Shown here piece after piece: positions 21,249-24,901 of a DNA stretch of 24,901 nucleotides (the stretch's first letter is position 1; each line of letters starts with the position of its first letter). Where the stretch lies: contig JAHBMJ010001843.1 in NCBI GenBank assembly GCA_018398765.1, forward strand, positions 1 through 24,901, in the 5' to 3' direction. The notes under the pieces were generated by a model. It had not been told where the DNA came from. It did no database searches and saw only the letters and a program-made list of their open reading frames with translations. The position numbers and the translations under genes were made by a program. The stretch comes from Chromera velia (Eukaryota; Sar; Chromeraceae).

Positions 21249-22426
21249 TTTCTCGAATGGGATTCAAAGCAAACTTTTTGTCTGCAAAAGAGAAAGGCGA
21301 CCAGAGAGGAAAGCGGGAAGAGGCGGGCCGATCAGTCCAAAATTCCACAACAGTCTCCTAGGACTTGATTGATTGTGACGGCGCCCTGCCTCTGTCGACT
21401 ACGCCTGGCCCCACTCCACCGCAGCACCTTCGCCAGCCACCACTATCAGGCAAGAAATCGTTGCAGGATGAATCCGGGTGCAAAAGGGCAGGAAACGCTG
21501 AAGGAACAATCTGGATGGACAGGAGACGGGGAAAGAGCAGGAGCAGATTTCAGACTGACCCTTTGACAAAAAGTTCAAGCAGTCAGATGATCTTCAAGAA
21601 GGCCAGCTCGAGCGGTAACCTCCAGAATCGAAAGTCTTTGGCTGACTTCCGACTAGCTGCAGAGGAAACCAAGAAAAGGCAGGTGATCACAAACGGAAAG
21701 CCCTGACATCTCAAATACATGCAGTGAGAGAACCACGGTTTCTGAAACGGAAAACCGACAGCAAGGTCCCCCCCCTTCTCTTCCCCCTGAGCTTCAGCAC
21801 AGCTGAGTCCACAGGTTATCCGGCCACACAGATTGCGGGGTTCAGGATGACCAGGAGCTGTGCAAGCCCATCACAAAACGGAGACAGCCATCACTTGGGC
21901 GCATACAGATCGTTAAGTTCACTTCAACTCACCAGTTGCACAAAGCAGAAAAGACGAATACCGATCCGGCGATATCCGTCAAAACTCCGAGAACTCAAAA
22001 GAACGCGTTCAAAAGAAGTGCAGTGACCTTCTTCTTCAGTTTGTTGAACTTCACGGGGTAGAGAGAAGACGCGACGCACCGAGGCGGGAAGAAAGACGAT
22101 ACGATAGGAGGAACCGTTTTCCGATTTCTGGGCGTATGGGACCGCGCTTGTGTTCCTCGGATGTTGGGCAAGCGTCAAGGCCACAAAAAATTCAACTTTC
22201 CGACCTGATGTCCAGATGCAGAAAATTACCAGGAATTCTCAGGGCCTCTTTCTTTGAGACCACGTGACACTCATCTAATCGACAGGCCGCCGCCCAGACC
22301 TCGGAGGGCAGTCCGCAAGTCCATCTATATGCGCACATGAACTTATCGATATACGGAAACCGCTCGATCCAACAAAGACACCCCTGAGCGGCTTTCCACA
22401 TTCCACTTGACGAGAAGACTGGCACG
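21249..22426. promoter_or_regulatory. Shared divergent upstream region of eIF4A and RPS28
   Basis: The two translation genes start 1,178 bp apart and face away from each other, so their promoters and leaders must lie here unless an unseen gene intervenes. I see no clear TATA box. Two plus-strand frames (21365-21706 and 21724-22026) and a minus-strand frame with a possible donor near 22201 are open but unrecognised, and none has enough support to be called a gene. Confidence 0.5.
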
Positions 22427-23980
22427 ATGGTGAGTTGTTTCTCCTTCTCCGCTCCTGCTACTTCGTGTGCGCCGTTTTGATCTTCTCTATCTCTCCTGTC
22501 TGTCTGTGTACCTTGGCTGCCTGCAGGAGCAACCCAAGCTTGCAAGAGTCGAGAAGATCCTCGGACGTACCGGATCTCGCGGAGGCGTCATCCAAGTCCG
22601 CGTGGTGGTCAGTTTCGATTTTGAATCCCATGGAACTCTGTTGGGGTCTATACATGGAGACTTTGATGTCTGTGATGGTTTCTCTGGGCAGTCTTGTCCT
22701 TTCAGGAACTTCTTTTTCTCTACAAAGGCCGCTATCCCCCTTACTCATCACCTGCCTCCCTCACCCCTTCCCTCCTCTCCTTGTTTTCCCCCAGCAGCTA
22801 CTGCTGCAAGGGGGGTAGGGGTTTTTTGCTTTATGACCGCCTCTCCGTTTCCTTCCCGCCGCGCGTCCTGTGATTGCCGTCAACCTACAATCTACCCAGC
22901 TGACCGAGTCTTCCTCCCTTGTTCTTCCGTTTGTTTCGGCAGTTCTTCACAGAAACCTCAGAGGTTTCGCTGTTTCTCCGGAGAATGAAAGGCTGGACGG
23001 ACGGACAGGCGAACAGTCGGCGGAGACTGGAGGCACCAGAAGCTCCCTCATGTTTTTTTGTCAGGAAGGAAGGACCCCGTGCATATTTCTTTCTTGCCCT
23101 ACCCACCCACCCACTCGATCGATCGATCGATCATATCTGTCTTCCAACCCTCCTGACTTTACATGGGGCTACGTCCCTCTTGTCTCCTTTCTCTCCTTGC
23201 AGTTCCTTGCTGACGAGCTGCAGGGCCGTACCCTCATCAGAAACGTCAAGGGACCCGTCCGCGAGGGTGAGTGAGTGAGAGGGGGGGTCGATGACTTTTC
23301 TTAATGAGTTTTCTTAAATGCAAAATGAATGCAAAAAAATACAGAATTGATGCAAATAAATGCACTCATTAGAAAAGAGTGAGAGGGGGGGTCGATGAGT
23401 TTTCTTAGTGGAGTTGACATAGCCATGCAGGAGGGCAGTGATCTGAAGAGAAAAACGTTCATGCATCCGTTGGTTTACCTCTAGGCGAGCGAGTGTGCGT
23501 GTGGGGGGTGGTGGTGAGGAAGAGACCAATCGAGACAGGATGCCTGATTGAATCTGTTCGTCTTTTTTTTTCATTCCACACATACCCTTCCCATTTTGGG
23601 GGCCTTATTTTCGGAGCATATTTCCAGAGCGCCTGCAAGGAAGCGTTCTCTTCCAGACATGTACGTTCTGGCTTCTGCTCTGCACCTTGCTCTCTCACCC
23701 GCCTTCATCGATTCCCCTCCCCCCAAATGCATGAAGAAGCGCGAAAGCACGTGTCTAACTCTTGACTTTCATTCTGCATATGCACTGTCGGATGCACACG
23801 CATGCAGGTGACATTCTTGCGCTTCTCGAATTTATTTTCATACAGAAATACATACATACGTACATACATGCCTAAAAAGAATTCTGTATGAAAATAAAAA
23901 CATATGCACTATCGCATGCACACGCAGGTGACATTCTTGCACTCCTCGAGACAGAGCGTGAGGCTCGTCGGTTGCGGTGA
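22427..23980 (+). CDS. RPS28: 40S ribosomal protein eS28 (RPS28)
   Basis: Component of the small ribosomal subunit. Exons are 22427-22429, 22527-22607, 23203-23266 and 23928-23980; all introns are GT-AG and phases match, giving 66 residues (family usually 62-69). Exon 1 is the ATG alone, followed at once by GTGAGT. Exon 2 encodes KLARVEKILGRTGSRGG and QVRV, exon 3 the hallmark RTLIRNVKGPVREG, and exon 4 DILALLETEREARRLR and stop, the near-invariant C-terminus. A partial duplicate of exon 4 with its acceptor lies 120 bp upstream (23808-23829) and is separated by a hairpin element. If that copy were used, the frame would run into the hairpin and stop there, replacing the conserved C-terminal residues. 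Divergent from eIF4A. Confidence 0.97.
23113..23133. repeat. (GATC)n array in RPS28 intron 2
   Basis: About five GATC units in tandem, self-complementary, within the intron 22608-23202. Confidence 0.85.
23273..23407. mobile_element. Hairpin element just after the RPS28 exon 3 donor
   Basis: Direct repeats of 31 bp (23273-23303 and 23377-23407, 30 of 31 identical) flank a 73-bp AT-rich core containing ATGCAAAATGAATGC and GATGCAAATAAATGC, the complements of the arm motif seen elsewhere. An inverted pair TTTTCTTAATGAG (23296-23308) and CTCATTAGAAAA (23365-23376) spans repeat and core. It begins 6 bp inside intron 3, so here the duplication is at the donor side; the donor itself is not fully duplicated. 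Confidence 0.7.
23777..23949. mobile_element. Hairpin element with duplicated acceptor and exon start, RPS28 exon 4
   Basis: A direct repeat of 53 and 49 bp (23777-23829 and 23901-23949; one 4-bp gap and a few mismatches) flanks a core with a perfect 17-bp terminal inverted repeat, TTTATTTTCATACAGAA at 23831-23847 and its complement at 23882-23898, around an (ATAC)n-containing loop. The repeat covers about 30 bp of intron, the acceptor, and the first 22 bp of exon 4. The acceptors are 120 nt apart. This is the best-preserved hairpin of the set. Confidence 0.8.
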
Positions 23981-24239
23981 TCGCCTTACTGTCTGGCTGT
24001 CTTTCTTCAAGCGGCTCTGTCTGTCTGAAGAGAGCAGGACAGATGAGAAAGACAGTAAAAAGCAATGGGATCTCTGTCCTCGTGCTGATGGAAATGGGAG
24101 AGGAGAGCAGAAGACAGTCTGTAGACAAACGGACTCACTGTCAAGGGTGGGAGCAGGAAAAACTGACGAGCAGTGACCGCCGTCTAAGCTTACATCTGAG
24201 GAAGGTTTGAAGGAAGCGGTGGGGATCCGTTTCTGTTCC
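23981..24239. other. RPS28 3' flank
   Basis: About 260 bp downstream of the RPS28 stop. It should hold the 3' untranslated region. No AATAAA signal or further gene is visible. Confidence 0.4.
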
Positions 24240-24560
24240 TGTCGTGAAGATCTATGAAGAAGCGAACACACAAGAACAACGAGACAGCGAACTTGCTCCT
24301 TTACGCCAACCTTCCTTCTGGGTTCAGCTATATAGTCCTCTTTTTCTTTTTTTAGCTCCTCGTACTTTTTCTCAATTCTTTCAGACCTCTCCCCTACTAG
24401 TAGTTCCCCGAGCCTCAGCCCGTACCCCTTCCCTTGCCCCTTCCCTTGCCCCTTCCTCTTACCATCTTCTGAGTTGTTTTAATTGAATTTCATCTAGTAT
24501 TTCATTCGTTTTCTCAAAATCTGAATCATTATCTGATTCCCTCTCTCAATCCCTGCACTC
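24240..24560 (-). other. Charged coding-like remnants, probably of a mobile element
   Basis: Minus-strand frames here encode an acidic segment (ESDNDSDFEKTNEILDE) and a charged helical segment (ERSERIEKKYEELKKEKED). Composition and frame quality look like former protein-coding sequence, unlike the low-complexity background. They are not continuous with one another and are best treated as the downstream, broken part of the element whose chromodomain-like fragment follows at 24683. The family is not determined. Confidence 0.3.
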
Positions 24561-24682
24561 ATCATCATCATCATACGCCATCGCTATCGGCCCATAATAG
24601 GCGTCTAGCGTTCGGCAAGTCACAACACGCAAGGCAGATTATTAAATGATGGACCCTTATTTCACAACCTTTAGCAAATAGC

Positions 24683-24901
24683 TTAACAGCTGCATTTTTT
24701 CTCAAACTCTTCCACTTCTGGCAGGGCGTGCTTGCGCATGAGCGAGGCTGCTTCATGTGATGTTAACTGCCAGCCATGCCATGCCACCTCATAACGCCAT
24801 CCTCTTCCCTGCTTGTACTTCCTAAGAATTTCCTTCACCTGACAGCCCTGAACCCAGCTTCCCTTCTTTTCTTTGACTGCCTTCTTCGGCTGCTCTGGCT
24901 G
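24683..24901 (-). other. Chromodomain-like protein fragment, cut by the window edge
   Basis: An open 72-residue stretch enters from the right edge and ends at 24683. Its core (VKEILRKYKQGRGWRYEVAW, then HGW, then EVEEFEKK) has the pattern of a chromodomain: a V.KIL..R start, a YxVxWxGW strand, and a C-terminal helix ending in EFEK. In known families such domains occur at the C-terminus of chromovirus-type (Ty3/gypsy) integrases and in host chromatin proteins. Taken with the degenerate coding-like DNA just downstream, a mobile-element fossil is likelier than a host gene, but the assignment rests on pattern alone. Confidence 0.4.

Noticed and set aside
21365-22026. Two open plus-strand frames between eIF4A and RPS28
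   Set aside because: No homology or start/splice support; more likely leader or promoter DNA.

Overview
The window is nuclear DNA of a microbial eukaryote. All recognisable genes are split by GT-AG introns of roughly 75 to 1,000+ bp, 3' splice sites are mostly TGCAG, and dinucleotide to tetranucleotide repeats are very abundant. Two genes are identified with certainty: a translation initiation factor eIF4A (minus strand, 11 exons) and ribosomal protein eS28/RPS28 (plus strand, 4 exons). They are divergent and share about 1.2 kb of upstream DNA. The style (many introns, heavy microsatellites, GCATGC-rich intron ends) would fit an alveolate alga such as a chromerid, but this placement is an inference.

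Layout. 1-948: compound CT/CA/GA microsatellites. 949-3081 (minus): a multi-exon gene of unknown function, reconstructed from phase-consistent splice sites. 3082-7800: no gene I can defend. 7800-9860: an AT-rich island that holds a 642-bp non-autonomous DNA transposon with an 8-bp target duplication (hAT-like) and other inverted repeats. 9860-13738: low-complexity DNA without a supportable gene. 13739-21248 (minus): eIF4A with a long Arg/Asp/Gly-rich N-terminal extension; its introns contain two (GAAA)n-type tracts of several hundred bp. 21249-22426: shared divergent upstream region. 22427-23980 (plus): RPS28, whose first coding exon is only the ATG. 24240-24901: minus-strand remnants of an unclassified, chromodomain-like, probably mobile-element protein running off the window edge.

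The most interesting signal is a set of short AT-rich hairpin sequences (arms close to GCATTTATTTTCATACAG) sitting in introns, several right at 3' splice sites. Each clear copy is flanked by a direct duplication of 12-53 bp. In three cases the duplication contains the splice acceptor and the first codons of the downstream exon, so the gene carries two tandem acceptors 72, 96 and 120 nt apart, all multiples of three. One of them (eIF4A exon 8) leaves an open 32-codon insertion into the helicase core if the upstream acceptor is used. This looks like a family of introner-like or MITE-like elements that duplicate splice sites.
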